NCBI GenBank assembly: GCA_964425575.1
Contig: CAYRMN010000009.1
Location: 1-41,490 of the forward strand
Source: CAYRMN01 sp964425575
Lineage (GTDB): Bacteria; Patescibacteriota; Patescibacteriia; 2-12-FULL-60-25
Length of the DNA stretch: 41,490 nt
Direction of reading: 5' to 3'
Shown one piece after another: positions 15,508-23,239 of this stretch. The position numbers and the translations under genes were made by a program. The notes below the pieces were generated by a model. It saw nothing but the letters and a program-made list of their open reading frames with translations, searched no databases and was not told the DNA's origin. The first letter of the stretch is position 1. Each line of letters opens with the position of its first letter.

Positions 15508-16023
15508 TTATTTCTTCTTGTTAGGGGCTTTTTTACCAGATGCTTTGGATTCTTTTTTACCTTTACCTTTTTTCTTACTGCCCATGTCAAATACCCCTCC
15601 TGCTTTTTCAATAGCTGCTTTGACAGGCATGGTAGCGCGAATGCCGACGAATGTCAGCTTTTTTGTCACCTCACCTCCGCCAATCATTTTTGCGGCAATG
15701 GCTGACTTCGGAATGAGAGATTTTGCTTTCAATCCCTCCAATGTCACACGTTCACCGTCTGAAAAATGAGCCATGACCCGTTCAACTGGAACGGCGTGAA
15801 TCGTGGCAAAGGTGCTATGAAAACCACGAGCTTTTGGAAAAGCAAGCAGCATCTGCTTTAAGCCCTTTAGCTTTAAGCCGTTGCGACCACCCGTACGAGC
15901 GCGCTGTCCTTTAGTTCCGCGGCCAGCGGTTGTTCCTCGGCCAGTGGCGTATCCACGACCAATTCGAAATGAGCGTGAGCGCGATCCTTTCGCTGGAGCT
16001 AAGGTGTGTAAAGAGAGTGCCAT
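15508..16023 (-). CDS. rplO: 50S ribosomal protein L15 with Lys-rich C-terminal tail
   Basis: uL15 binds 23S rRNA. The N terminus (SLHTLAPAKGSRSRSFRIGRG) and the glycine-rich GRGTKGQRARTGG segment are characteristic, followed by the FEGGQ-equivalent region and the C-terminal alpha/beta fold (AAIEKAGGVFDM). The last ~25 residues are a Lys/Gly/Ser tail (SKKKGKGKKESKASGKK) beyond the usual end. The 171-residue length is therefore above average. It lies 4 nt after rpsE; rpmD, normally between them, is absent. Confidence 0.95.
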   Translation of the reverse strand: MALSLHTLAPAKGSRSRSFRIGRGYATGRGTTAGRGTKGQRARTGGRNGLKLKGLKQMLLAFPKARGFHSTFATIHAVPVERVMAHFSDGERVTLEGLKAKSLIPKSAIAAKMIGGGEVTKKLTFVGIRATMPVKAAIEKAGGVFDMGSKKKGKGKKESKASGKKAPNKKK

Positions 16024-16027
16024 AGAC

Positions 16028-16756
16028 TTATGCGTTCGGCGTCTCAGCGTCTTTAGACTTCACCGCAGCTTTCAAGCCACGCAAAGCCAAAAATGTTGCC
16101 TTGACGTTATTAATCTTATTTTTTGATCCAAGCATCTTGGAGGTAATGTTTGGAACGCCCGCCAATTCGAGCACCATGCGCACCGAACCGCCAGCCTTAA
16201 TTCCTGTTCCCTTTGGAGCTGGTTTGAGCAATACGATAGCAGCCGCAAATTTGGCTTCAATGGCGTGTGGAATCGTTTCGTTGACGAGCGGGATTGTGAG
16301 CAACGCCTTACGTGCTTGCGCAATTGCCTTTGAGGTTGCGCCAGCCACATCAACGCCCTTCGCCAACCCAAACCCAACACGTCCCTTGCGATTTCCAATC
16401 ACGGACAAAGCACGGAAGCGCATGCGCTTTCCACCCTTAGTCACGCGCGTTACGCGGGCAATTTCAACATTCTTCTCTTCATAATCAGATTCAACCTGAT
16501 CTGCGCCGGCTGCACCACGTGGACCACGTCCACCGCCGCGATTTCCACCACGTTGACCACCTTGGCCACCACGTCCACCGCCACCACGATTTCCACCCAT
16601 ATTACGTCCACCGCCGCGAGGACCACCCTGGCCACGAGGAGCAGAAACCGGAGCAGGTGTCGATGTGCCAGTGACAGCTGATTCTGGTGTAGTGGCAACC
16701 GGAGCTTCCGCTGCGATTGGTTCCACGATTGTTTCCTGGAGTTGTTCGTCAGACAT
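16028..16756 (-). CDS. rpsE: 30S ribosomal protein S5 with RGG-rich N-terminal extension
   Basis: uS5 lines the mRNA entry side of the 30S and contributes to decoding fidelity. The conserved core begins near residue 90 (EKNVEIARVTRVTKGGKRMRFRALSVIGN) and continues with GFGLAKGVDVAGA and GGSVRMVLELAG. In front lies an unusual ~85-residue extension: an acidic/Ala/Thr/Pro stretch (1-40), then a Gly/Arg-rich stretch (PRGQGGPRGGGRNMGG, repeated RGG units). RGG tracts bind RNA in other proteins; a role here is inference. The total is 242 residues against ~165 usual. Confidence 0.96.
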   Translation of the reverse strand: MSDEQLQETIVEPIAAEAPVATTPESAVTGTSTPAPVSAPRGQGGPRGGGRNMGGNRGGGGRGGQGGQRGGNRGGGRGPRGAAGADQVESDYEEKNVEIARVTRVTKGGKRMRFRALSVIGNRKGRVGFGLAKGVDVAGATSKAIAQARKALLTIPLVNETIPHAIEAKFAAAIVLLKPAPKGTGIKAGGSVRMVLELAGVPNITSKMLGSKNKINNVKATFLALRGLKAAVKSKDAETPNA

Positions 16757-16759
16757 ACA

Positions 16760-17125
16760 TTAAAATTGGAGACCGCCATCGCGGGCACCTTCAGCCACGG
16801 CTTTCACGCGACCGTGATATTTTTTATCTCGGCGATCAAAGACCACCTTTTCAATTCCCTTTGCTTTGGCGCGCTCAGCAATCATTTTTCCCACCATGAA
16901 CGCGACATCAATCTTGGTTTTTTCTTTCGTCGCCCCTTCGTCAATATCAACGTCAGACGCAGCAACGAGCGTCTTGCCGACGGTATCGTCGATGACCTGT
17001 GCGTAAATATGCGACAACGAACGTCGTACGGACAAACGCGGTCGTTCAGGATTTCCGCTGACCTTGGCGCGTGTGCGCACGATGCGTCGAGCACGGGTTT
17101 GTTGTTTGGATGATTCTCGATTCAT
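16760..17125 (-). CDS. rplR: 50S ribosomal protein L18
   Basis: uL18 binds 5S rRNA in the central protuberance. Family features are RPRLSVRRSLSHIYAQVIDD, TLVAASDVD and the C-terminal VVFDRRDKKYHGRVKAVAEGARDGGL. The 121-residue length is normal from the ATG at 17125. The frame is open further upstream, but that would overlap rplF; the chosen ATG has T at -1 and the MNRESSKQQTRARR start that L18 needs for rRNA contact. Confidence 0.95.
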   Translation of the reverse strand: MNRESSKQQTRARRIVRTRAKVSGNPERPRLSVRRSLSHIYAQVIDDTVGKTLVAASDVDIDEGATKEKTKIDVAFMVGKMIAERAKAKGIEKVVFDRRDKKYHGRVKAVAEGARDGGLQF

Positions 17126-17138
17126 AGAGGGGTGATGA

Positions 17139-17690
17139 TTAGCCGGACTTGGCTGCGGTCTTACCGGCCTTACGACGGATAGTTTCAGTCGTGTATTTGA
17201 TACCCTTGCCCTTATATGGCTCAGGTGGTCGGACGCGGCGAATGCGTGCGGCCGTTTCACCTACAAGCTGCTTATCAGCTCCGATCAGGGTGACGATCTG
17301 CTTCTCAACCTTGGCATCAATGCCTTCAGGCAACGTAAAAATGATCGGATGAGAAAACCCTGCTTCAATATTCAGATTTTTTCCAACCAAGGCCACTTTA
17401 AAACCGACACCAACAAATTCAAGAGATTTTTCAAATGGCTTCTGCACTCCAGCTACAGCGTTTGATAACAATTGGCGCGTCAGTCCCCACAAAGCTTTCT
17501 GCTCTTTAGAGTCAGGATCTTGTACATCAACCACCAAAGCTTTTGGTTCAGCTTCTTGACTGATTTTCATCAGTGGATGAACTGGTACCGTTAAGGTAAC
17601 TTTTTGACCTTTCACCACGACATCTGAAGCAGAGATCGTCACAGTAACGTCGTTGGTAAGAGGGATGGGCTTTTTTCCAATACGAGACAT
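17139..17690 (-). CDS. rplF: 50S ribosomal protein L6
   Basis: uL6 sits near the factor-binding site, next to the sarcin-ricin loop. The start MSRIGKKPIPLTNDV is diagnostic, and the C-terminal domain keeps RRVRPPEPYKGKGIKY. The 183-residue length matches the family. The start at 17690 is 1 nt after the rpsH stop; longer in-frame starts would enter rpsH. Confidence 0.97.
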   Translation of the reverse strand: MSRIGKKPIPLTNDVTVTISASDVVVKGQKVTLTVPVHPLMKISQEAEPKALVVDVQDPDSKEQKALWGLTRQLLSNAVAGVQKPFEKSLEFVGVGFKVALVGKNLNIEAGFSHPIIFTLPEGIDAKVEKQIVTLIGADKQLVGETAARIRRVRPPEPYKGKGIKYTTETIRRKAGKTAAKSG

Positions 17691-17691
17691 A

Positions 17692-18084
17692 TTAGTAGAT
17701 TTCGCAGAGTACTTCTCCTCCAAGCTTGCGCTTGCGAGCCTCTTTATTGGTCATCACGCCCAAAGAAGTAGAGATGATTGCGATACCGATGTCGGACAGC
17801 ACGCGTGGGAGTTCGCTCGCGCCGCGATACACGCGACGACCTGGGGTTGAGATACGTTTGATAAAACGAATTACGGGCTGACGACCATCGTACTTCAGCG
17901 TAATGCTGATGGTCTTTTTTGGGCCTTCGGACACTTCGGTCACCGTGCCAACGAAGCCTTCACGTTCCATGATTTTGGCAATCGCAAACTTCATGCGTGA
18001 CGAGGGAGACACGACAGTGTCGAGATGCGCCTGCTGCGCATTACGAATGCGGGTCAGGAGGTCGCTAATTGGGTCAGTATGCAT
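17692..18084 (-). CDS. rpsH: 30S ribosomal protein S8
   Basis: uS8 binds the central domain of 16S rRNA and is the translational repressor of the spc operon in E. coli; whether that holds here is unknown. The N terminus TDPISDLLTRIRNAQ and the C-terminal STSLGVMTNKEARKRKLGGEVLCEIY are characteristic. The 130-residue length is normal. It lies 11 nt after rpsN. Confidence 0.97.
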   Translation of the reverse strand: MHTDPISDLLTRIRNAQQAHLDTVVSPSSRMKFAIAKIMEREGFVGTVTEVSEGPKKTISITLKYDGRQPVIRFIKRISTPGRRVYRGASELPRVLSDIGIAIISTSLGVMTNKEARKRKLGGEVLCEIY

Positions 18085-18095
18085 AACGATGAGAA

Positions 18096-18281
18096 TTACC
18101 AGCTTGCTTTGGTGACGCCCGGAAGTTCACCACGGTTGGCGAGTTCGCGGAAACAAATGCGACACAATTCAAAGTCTCGAATAAAACCGTGCCTGCGTCC
18201 GCAGCGCCAGCAACGATTGACGAGGCGAGAACTGTACTTGGGCGTACGTTTCGATTTGGCGATTTGTGATTCAGTAGCCAT
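18096..18281 (-). CDS. rpsN: 30S ribosomal protein S14, zinc-binding type Z
   Basis: uS14 sits in the 30S head near S3 and S19. This is the short 61-residue form with an intact zinc ribbon, C24-x2-C27 and C40-x2-C43 (NRCWRCGRRHGFIRDFELCRICFRELA). It ends with GELPGVTKASW, the family end. It starts 3 nt after rplE and is too short to be confused with the long cysteine-free type. Confidence 0.97.
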   Translation of the reverse strand: MATESQIAKSKRTPKYSSRLVNRCWRCGRRHGFIRDFELCRICFRELANRGELPGVTKASW

Positions 18282-18284
18282 ACA

Positions 18285-18821
18285 TTAGTCTTTGAAGGGA
18301 AATCCAAGAGCTTTTAGAAGTGCGAGCCCTTTGGCGCGATCGGCAGCCGTCGTGCTGACGGTAACCTCGATGCCGTGAATACGCTCAACTTCATCCGGAC
18401 GAATTTCAGGAAAGGGTAAGAATTCGCGAAATCCGACAGACACGTTCCCACGCGCATCAATATGCTTCGAAGAAATGCCACGAAAATCGCGAATGCGAGG
18501 AAAGGTGACGCGCAGCAATTTTTCAAGAAAGTGCCACATGCGTGGGCCACGAAGTGTCACGCGCATTCCCACAACCATTCCTTCACGAATCTTGAAGCTC
18601 GCGATGGATTTCTTCGCTTTAGTCCGTACTGGCTTTTGGCCAGTGATGCGGCGGATGGTGCTCTCGATGATGTCAATGAATTTTGGATCTTTGAGTCCCT
18701 GTGAGAGTCCTACGGATACGGTTACCGCCGTTACCTTAGGCACTGCCAACGGATTCTTGATTCCAAATTCCTTGGTCAATCCCGGAGCAATATCTTTTTG
18801 ATAGAGTTCTTTCAGTGTCAT
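18285..18821 (-). CDS. rplE: 50S ribosomal protein L5
   Basis: uL5 binds 5S rRNA and contacts the P-site tRNA. Diagnostic segments are the start LKELYQKDIAPGLTKEFG, the RRITGQKPVRTKAKKSIASFKIREGMVVG stretch and the C-terminal TVSTTAADRAKGLALLKALGFPF. The 178-residue length is typical. It starts 5 nt after rplX and the ATG has T at -1. Confidence 0.97.
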   Translation of the reverse strand: MTLKELYQKDIAPGLTKEFGIKNPLAVPKVTAVTVSVGLSQGLKDPKFIDIIESTIRRITGQKPVRTKAKKSIASFKIREGMVVGMRVTLRGPRMWHFLEKLLRVTFPRIRDFRGISSKHIDARGNVSVGFREFLPFPEIRPDEVERIHGIEVTVSTTAADRAKGLALLKALGFPFKD

Positions 18822-18826
18822 ACAGG

Positions 18827-19096
18827 TCAGGCCTTGGGTTTATCATCGTGGCGAACGGTTTTGCCGCCATCGATCACGGGCTGCACGTTGGAGATGTGGA
18901 TAGGCATGGAGAATTCGAGCACCTGCCCCTTCTCCCCTTCGCGTGGTTTGCGTAAATGGCGCTTAGACACATTCACCCCCTCAACCACAACACGATTCAG
19001 CAACGGAAAAACTTGGAGAACTTTTCCACTCTTTCCCTTATCTTTGCCGACCATGATTTTGACGAGGTCGCCGGTTTTAATACGAAGTTTTGTCAT
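18827..19096 (-). CDS. rplX: 50S ribosomal protein L24, short form
   Basis: uL24 starts assembly of the 50S and lies near the tunnel exit. The KOW motif is clear (TGDLVKIMVGKDKGKSGKVLQVFP), followed by VEGVNVSKRHLRKP and the MPIHISNVQ strand. At 89 residues it is about a dozen shorter than the usual 100-105, ending soon after the core with a basic/acidic tail (GKTVRHDDKPKA) and no C-terminal zinc-type extension. Confidence 0.95.
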   Translation of the reverse strand: MTKLRIKTGDLVKIMVGKDKGKSGKVLQVFPLLNRVVVEGVNVSKRHLRKPREGEKGQVLEFSMPIHISNVQPVIDGGKTVRHDDKPKA

Positions 19097-19100
19097 ACAA

Positions 19101-19472
19101 TTACAGAACTTCAGGGGCTAGAGACACGATCTTCGCAAATCCCTTGAGACGCAACTCGCGCGCCACTGGTCCGAAAATACGGCTTCCCTTTGGTTCTTTA
19201 TTTTTTCGATCGATGATCACGGCGGCGTTATCATCAAAGCGGATGTATGTTCCATCCGGACGACGTGTCTCCTTGTGAACGCGTACCAGAACGGCATGGA
19301 CAATGTCCGCTTTCTTTACCGTTCCATGTGGAACAGCTGACTTCACGACGCAGGTCACGATGTCCGCAAGCCCGGCAGTCCGTTTTTTATATCCTCCAAG
19401 GACGCGGATACACTGGAGCAAACGAGCTCCAGAGTTATCGGCGACCTTGAGCATTGTGCGATGTTGAACCAT
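19101..19472 (-). CDS. rplN: 50S ribosomal protein L14
   Basis: uL14 lies at the subunit interface and is the docking site of RsfS. The start MVQHRTMLKVADNSGARLLQCIRVLGG and the middle segment TYIRFDDNAAVIIDRKNKEPKGSRIFGPVARELR are highly conserved. The 123-residue length is normal. It starts 5 nt after rpsQ. Confidence 0.97.
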   Translation of the reverse strand: MVQHRTMLKVADNSGARLLQCIRVLGGYKKRTAGLADIVTCVVKSAVPHGTVKKADIVHAVLVRVHKETRRPDGTYIRFDDNAAVIIDRKNKEPKGSRIFGPVARELRLKGFAKIVSLAPEVL

Positions 19473-19477
19473 AGAGT

Positions 19478-19753
19478 TTAGGCCGCAGCCTCTTTGACCG
19501 TTTTGAGATAGCGCCAGCGCTTGTCCTTTGAAATTGGACGTGTCTCTTCGAAGAGAACGACGTCACCAAGTTTTGCCTTGCCCTGCTCATCATGAATCTT
19601 GAATTTCTTCGAGATCGTGTAGTACTTTCCGTACTTCACATGTGGCACACGGCGATCGACGCGAACAACTGCCGTCTTCGCCATTTTGGTGGAGATGACG
19701 ACGCCTTCAAGGCGACGATGAGGTTGAGGTTGAGGTTGAGTTATAGCGGTCAT
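19478..19753 (-). CDS. rpsQ: 30S ribosomal protein S17
   Basis: uS17 is an early-binding OB-fold protein of the 30S body. Family segments are RRLEGVVISTKMAKTAVVRVDRRV, KYYTISKKFKIHDE and the C-terminal GDVVLFEETRPISKDKRWRYL. The 91-residue length is normal. Its start overlaps the rpmC stop by 4 nt. Confidence 0.96.
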   Translation of the reverse strand: MTAITQPQPQPHRRLEGVVISTKMAKTAVVRVDRRVPHVKYGKYYTISKKFKIHDEQGKAKLGDVVLFEETRPISKDKRWRYLKTVKEAAA

Positions 19754-19956
19754 ACGTGTGAGGGGGGTTCTTGTTTGGCATTCAAGGTGGTGAGGATGCG
19801 GGCCAAGTCTTGTTTCATATCGGCGAGCGCATGCGTTTTCTTATGCTGACGGGTCAAGACCATGAAGCGCATATCTCGGATCGCTCCTTCCAATTCACTC
19901 TTCATTCTTTGAAGCTCTTCAACGGATTTTTGCTGGAGTTCTTTCGAGTTCATCAT
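19750..19956 (-). CDS. rpmC: 50S ribosomal protein L29
   Basis: uL29 is a small coiled-coil protein near the exit tunnel, contacting SRP and trigger factor. The two-helix pattern is clear: NSKELQQKSVEELQRMKSELEGAIRDMRF, then the DMKQDLARILTTLNAKQ helix. The 68-residue length is normal. It overlaps rplP and rpsQ by 4 nt each. The first of two adjacent ATGs (19956) has T at -1. Confidence 0.95.
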   Translation of the reverse strand: MMNSKELQQKSVEELQRMKSELEGAIRDMRFMVLTRQHKKTHALADMKQDLARILTTLNAKQEPPSHV

Positions 19957-20372
19957 ACATGTTCCTTGCTAACGAATACAGCGCGACAGGCAAGTTTATA
20001 GCGGGCGTTTTCAAGCGCTTCTTTTGCAGAGGCACTTGAGATTCCGTCCATCTCAAACAGCATAGTTCCCGCTTTTACCACTGCGACGTAGTGGTCAACT
20101 GCTCCCTTTCCAGCACCCATCGGAACCTCGTTTCCCTTTTTGGTGATGGATTTGTCTGCAAAAATACGGATCCAAATCTTCCCACCGCGCTTAGTGTAGC
20201 GTGTTAGTACACGACGAGCGGCTTCAATCTGGTTGGAGGTGACCCAAGCTGGAGTCATGGCCTTGAGACCGTAATTTCCAAAGGCGAGCTCAATTTTATC
20301 CGTGGCATGACGGATATTGCGGGCGCGTCCTTTATGGAGCTTACGATGTTTGACTTTTTTTGGAATTAACAT
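19953..20372 (-). CDS. rplP: 50S ribosomal protein L16
   Basis: uL16 organises the A-site side of the peptidyl transferase centre. Diagnostic pieces are MLIPKKVKHRKLHKGRARN, FGNYGLKAMTPAWVTSNQIEAARR and the conserved loop PMGAGKGAVDHYVAVVKAGTMLFE. The 139-residue length is normal. It starts 12 nt after rpsC. Confidence 0.97.
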   Translation of the reverse strand: MLIPKKVKHRKLHKGRARNIRHATDKIELAFGNYGLKAMTPAWVTSNQIEAARRVLTRYTKRGGKIWIRIFADKSITKKGNEVPMGAGKGAVDHYVAVVKAGTMLFEMDGISSASAKEALENARYKLACRAVFVSKEHV

Positions 20373-20384
20373 AGAAATAGCAGG

Positions 20385-21167
20385 TTAGACAGTGGGTCGA
20401 GCAGCTGGTCTCGCGCCACCCTGTGCGGCATGCTGCATATCGCCACGTGGACGATCTGAAGGACGTGAACTCCCCGGACGACCAGGACGGGTTGGGGTGG
20501 TTGGCTGATACTGCTGCAAGCGGTCCTGCTCAAACACATCGCCGCGATAAATCCACACCTTCACACCAATCGCACCAGCCATGCTGCGAGCGGTATCACC
20601 GGCATAATCAATATCTGCACGCAAATTCGTGAGCGGGATTTTTCCCCAACCGAGCCATTCGCGACGAGCAATTTCAGAACCATTTAAACGACCGGAAACG
20701 GCAATCTTCACTCCAAGTGCTCCCGCTTTTTTGACACGTTCAATAGCCATCTTCAAAACGCGACGAAAGGCCATGCGGCGCTCAAGATCCTGAGCAACTT
20801 GTTGCGCGACAATCGTCGCTTCAAGTGAAGCCTTGGCTACCTCAGTAACATTCAATTGAAATTGAACTTTTTTTCCAGGAAAAAATGTTTTCAAAAACTT
20901 CTTCTTGAGCTCTTCAATCCCCACACCAGAACGACCAATGACTAACCCTGGCTTACCGGTCGTAATATTGACCGCTAAGGCTCCACGAGAGCGCTCAATG
21001 TTGATCTGACTCACCTGAGCGTCTTTTAATTCTTTTCGCAAAAAGGCTCGAATACCAAGATCTTGTCGAAGTTGATCACGATAGGCAGCGTTACGGGCAA
21101 ACCAGCGTGACGGCCAGGTAGTGGTCGTTCCGAGACGAAATACGGTTGGATGAACTTTGTGACCCAT
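20385..21167 (-). CDS. rpsC: 30S ribosomal protein S3 with Pro/Arg-rich tail
   Basis: uS3 shapes the mRNA entry channel and has helicase-assisting residues. The order is the N-terminal MGHKVHPTVFRLG, a KH domain with GKPGLVIGRSGVGIEELKKKF, and the C-terminal domain with AIERVKKAGALGVKIAVSGRLNGSEIAR. A ~45-residue low-complexity tail rich in Pro, Arg, Ser and Gly follows. The 260-residue total is within the longer range. I start it at the ATG at 21167, 4 nt after rplV; the frame is open upstream but would run through rplV. Confidence 0.97.
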   Translation of the reverse strand: MGHKVHPTVFRLGTTTTWPSRWFARNAAYRDQLRQDLGIRAFLRKELKDAQVSQINIERSRGALAVNITTGKPGLVIGRSGVGIEELKKKFLKTFFPGKKVQFQLNVTEVAKASLEATIVAQQVAQDLERRMAFRRVLKMAIERVKKAGALGVKIAVSGRLNGSEIARREWLGWGKIPLTNLRADIDYAGDTARSMAGAIGVKVWIYRGDVFEQDRLQQYQPTTPTRPGRPGSSRPSDRPRGDMQHAAQGGARPAARPTV

Positions 21168-21171
21168 AAAT

Positions 21172-21624
21172 TTATGCAGTGGCCTTTGGAGCCTTTGCCG
21201 TTCGTGGTTTCTTGACTGAGGTTGATGGAGCCGTTTTGGATGCTGCAATGGCTGCAAGCTTCTTAACCTTCTTCTTACCCAGCTTGACTTCAGAGACTGG
21301 AGCGAGGATCAAAGAGATATGCGTCGTACGCTTTCGAATCGGCGCGCCACGGCCCATGGCACGTGGACGAGAACGCTTCAGCGTAACACCACTGTCAGCT
21401 GTAATAGTCTTCACGACCAACGTGGCCGGATCAAGCTTAAAATTATGCACCGCATTCGCCGTTGCAGATTTAAGCAATTTCATAACTGGTAGGGCTGCAT
21501 CGCGACGCAAAAAAGATAAACGCTGTTCGGCTTCTGAAATCGGCAAACCTCGAATGAGGTCGACGACCAATCGAACTTTACGTGGGGCCATACGAAGATG
21601 GCGGAGAGAGGCGTGAACGTCCAT
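21172..21624 (-). CDS. rplV: 50S ribosomal protein L22 with Ala/Lys-rich tail
   Basis: uL22 lines the nascent-chain tunnel with its beta-hairpin. The conserved core runs LRHLRMAPRKVRLVVDLIRGLP, through AVHNFKLDPATLVVK, to the hairpin GVTLKRSRPRAMGRGAPIRKRTTHISLIL. After residue ~112 comes a ~38-residue extension of Lys/Ala/Thr (KKVKKLAAIAASKTAPSTSV). The total of 150 residues exceeds the usual ~110-115. It starts 6 nt after rpsS. Confidence 0.96.
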   Translation of the reverse strand: MDVHASLRHLRMAPRKVRLVVDLIRGLPISEAEQRLSFLRRDAALPVMKLLKSATANAVHNFKLDPATLVVKTITADSGVTLKRSRPRAMGRGAPIRKRTTHISLILAPVSEVKLGKKKVKKLAAIAASKTAPSTSVKKPRTAKAPKATA

Positions 21625-21630
21625 AGAGTA

Positions 21631-21957
21631 TTATTTCTTTTTGGCCGCAGGCGCCGCAGGAGCCGGAGCGGCAGCTTTGCTGGTTTCAAGTTCTTTCTGC
21701 ATCTTGCCACCGTGTCGAACAAACTTTCGCGTGGGAGAAAATTCACCCAGTTTATGACCAACCATATTTTCTACGACTAGAACAGGAATATGAATGCGTC
21801 CGTTGTGCACACCGAAAGTCATACCAACCATTGCTGGGGTAATCGTTGAAGCACGGGCCCAAGTCTTGATGACAGTTTTGTCGCCAGGTTTGAGCTTGGC
21901 CACCTTGGCCATGAGTTTGAGATCCGTATATGGACCCTTTTTGAGACTTCGAGACAT
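21631..21957 (-). CDS. rpsS: 30S ribosomal protein S19
   Basis: uS19 is in the 30S head and contacts the A-site finger. The start MSRSLKKGPYTDLKLMAKV and the core KTWARASTITPAMVGMTFGVHNGRIHIPVLV.ENMVGHKLGEFSPTRKF are diagnostic. A short Ala/Pro/Lys tail extends it to 108 residues against ~92 usual. It starts 14 nt after rplB. Confidence 0.97.
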   Translation of the reverse strand: MSRSLKKGPYTDLKLMAKVAKLKPGDKTVIKTWARASTITPAMVGMTFGVHNGRIHIPVLVVENMVGHKLGEFSPTRKFVRHGGKMQKELETSKAAAPAPAAPAAKKK

Positions 21958-21971
21958 AGAGTTTCAGCGTG

Positions 21972-22802
21972 TTACTTGGTGCGTCGCTGGATAATAAGCG
22001 CGCTTGAGGCCTTGTTTCCCTTGCGTGTCTTCACGCCCATTGCGTGCTTTCCCCACTTGGTCTTGGCAAACTTCATACCAATCGGGTGCTTTCCTTCACC
22101 ACCACCATGCGGGTGATCAACTGGGTTCATAACCTTTCCGCGAACCGTTGGGCGAATACCACGCAAACGCATGCGACCAGCCTTACCCCAGCGAACCAAG
22201 CGCCAATCAGGATTTGAGACAGTGCCAATCGTGCCCATACAACTCTTGATCACCTGACGAGTTTCCCCGGAAGGAAGTTTCAGCGTGGCGTATGAACCTT
22301 CGACGGCCATCAGCTGAATAGCTGTACCAGCGCCACGTCCGAGTTGACCACCTTTTCCAGGCTGAAGTTCAACATTATGGACGGTGATACCAACCGGCAT
22401 CTTGTCGAGTGGCAACCGATTACCGACCGTGATTTCTGCAGTCGTATGAGATGAGACCACAACATCACCAACCTTCATACCATCTGGTGCCAACATGTAG
22501 CGTCGCTCTCCATCCTTATAAATAAGGAGGCAGATACGAGCACCACGAGCCGGGTCGTATTCAATTGAATCCACGCGAGCGGGAATATCAAATTTATCGC
22601 GGATAAAATCAACAATACGGATGAAGCGCTTTACGCCTCCTCCTTTATGACGAACGGTCAATTTACCGTTCGTGCGACCAGCCCACACTTTGCGCGGGAT
22701 AATCAAACTCTTCTCAGGCTCATTGCGCGTAATATCGGAAAAATCCTGGACCGATGAATTACGGCGGCCTTTGGTTACTGGGCGATAGATCTTAATAGGC
22801 AT
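21972..22802 (-). CDS. rplB: 50S ribosomal protein L2
   Basis: uL2 is a primary 23S binder needed for subunit association and peptidyl transfer. The core motifs are GRNNSGR-equivalent NGKLTVRHKGGGVKRF, the SH3 and OB regions, and the conserved MNPVDHPHGGGEGKHPIG loop with its histidine. The 276-residue length is normal. It starts 5 nt after rplW. Confidence 0.98.
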   Translation of the reverse strand: MPIKIYRPVTKGRRNSSVQDFSDITRNEPEKSLIIPRKVWAGRTNGKLTVRHKGGGVKRFIRIVDFIRDKFDIPARVDSIEYDPARGARICLLIYKDGERRYMLAPDGMKVGDVVVSSHTTAEITVGNRLPLDKMPVGITVHNVELQPGKGGQLGRGAGTAIQLMAVEGSYATLKLPSGETRQVIKSCMGTIGTVSNPDWRLVRWGKAGRMRLRGIRPTVRGKVMNPVDHPHGGGEGKHPIGMKFAKTKWGKHAMGVKTRKGNKASSALIIQRRTK

Positions 22803-22807
22803 ACATG

Positions 22808-23236
22808 TTAGACACCGGCATACAGGTCAATTTTTTGACCTTGCTTCAAATTGACGAGAGCTTTCTTCCAATCGCGGCGCTGACCTTTGATGCGATTACG
22901 CTGCACGCGCTTCCCTGCTCCGCGCACCATACGAACACCCTCTACATTCACACTATACAGTGCTTCAACGGCTTTACGAACCTCAACTTTGTTGGCGCTC
23001 AATGGAACATTAAACACATACACGCCGCGAGCAGCCAATTGCGCTGCCTTTTCACTCACGCGAGGAGAGAGCAGCGTTTGTGCGAAACGGCCTGCCGGAC
23101 GCGGCGCAGTGACCTTCTCGGCTGTGTCTTTTTCTACTACGACCGCCTTCTTCCGGGTCTTCTTTACCGGAGCATCGGAAGAGGTCTGATCTGTTTTTGG
23201 CTTGGGAGTCTTGCGGACTCGATCGAGAATACCCAT
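22808..23236 (-). CDS. rplW: 50S ribosomal protein L23 with N-terminal extension
   Basis: uL23 is the tunnel-exit protein that docks SRP and trigger factor. The core begins near residue 52 (LLSPRVSEKAAQLAARGVYVFNV), continues with NKVEVRKAVEALYSVNVEGV, and ends with the RDWKKALVNLKQGQKI strand. The first ~50 residues are a Lys/Thr/Pro-rich extension (RKTPKPKTDQTSSDAPVKK). The total is 142 residues against ~95-100. It starts 3 nt after rplD. Confidence 0.95.
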   Translation of the reverse strand: MGILDRVRKTPKPKTDQTSSDAPVKKTRKKAVVVEKDTAEKVTAPRPAGRFAQTLLSPRVSEKAAQLAARGVYVFNVPLSANKVEVRKAVEALYSVNVEGVRMVRGAGKRVQRNRIKGQRRDWKKALVNLKQGQKIDLYAGV

Positions 23237-23239
23237 AGA

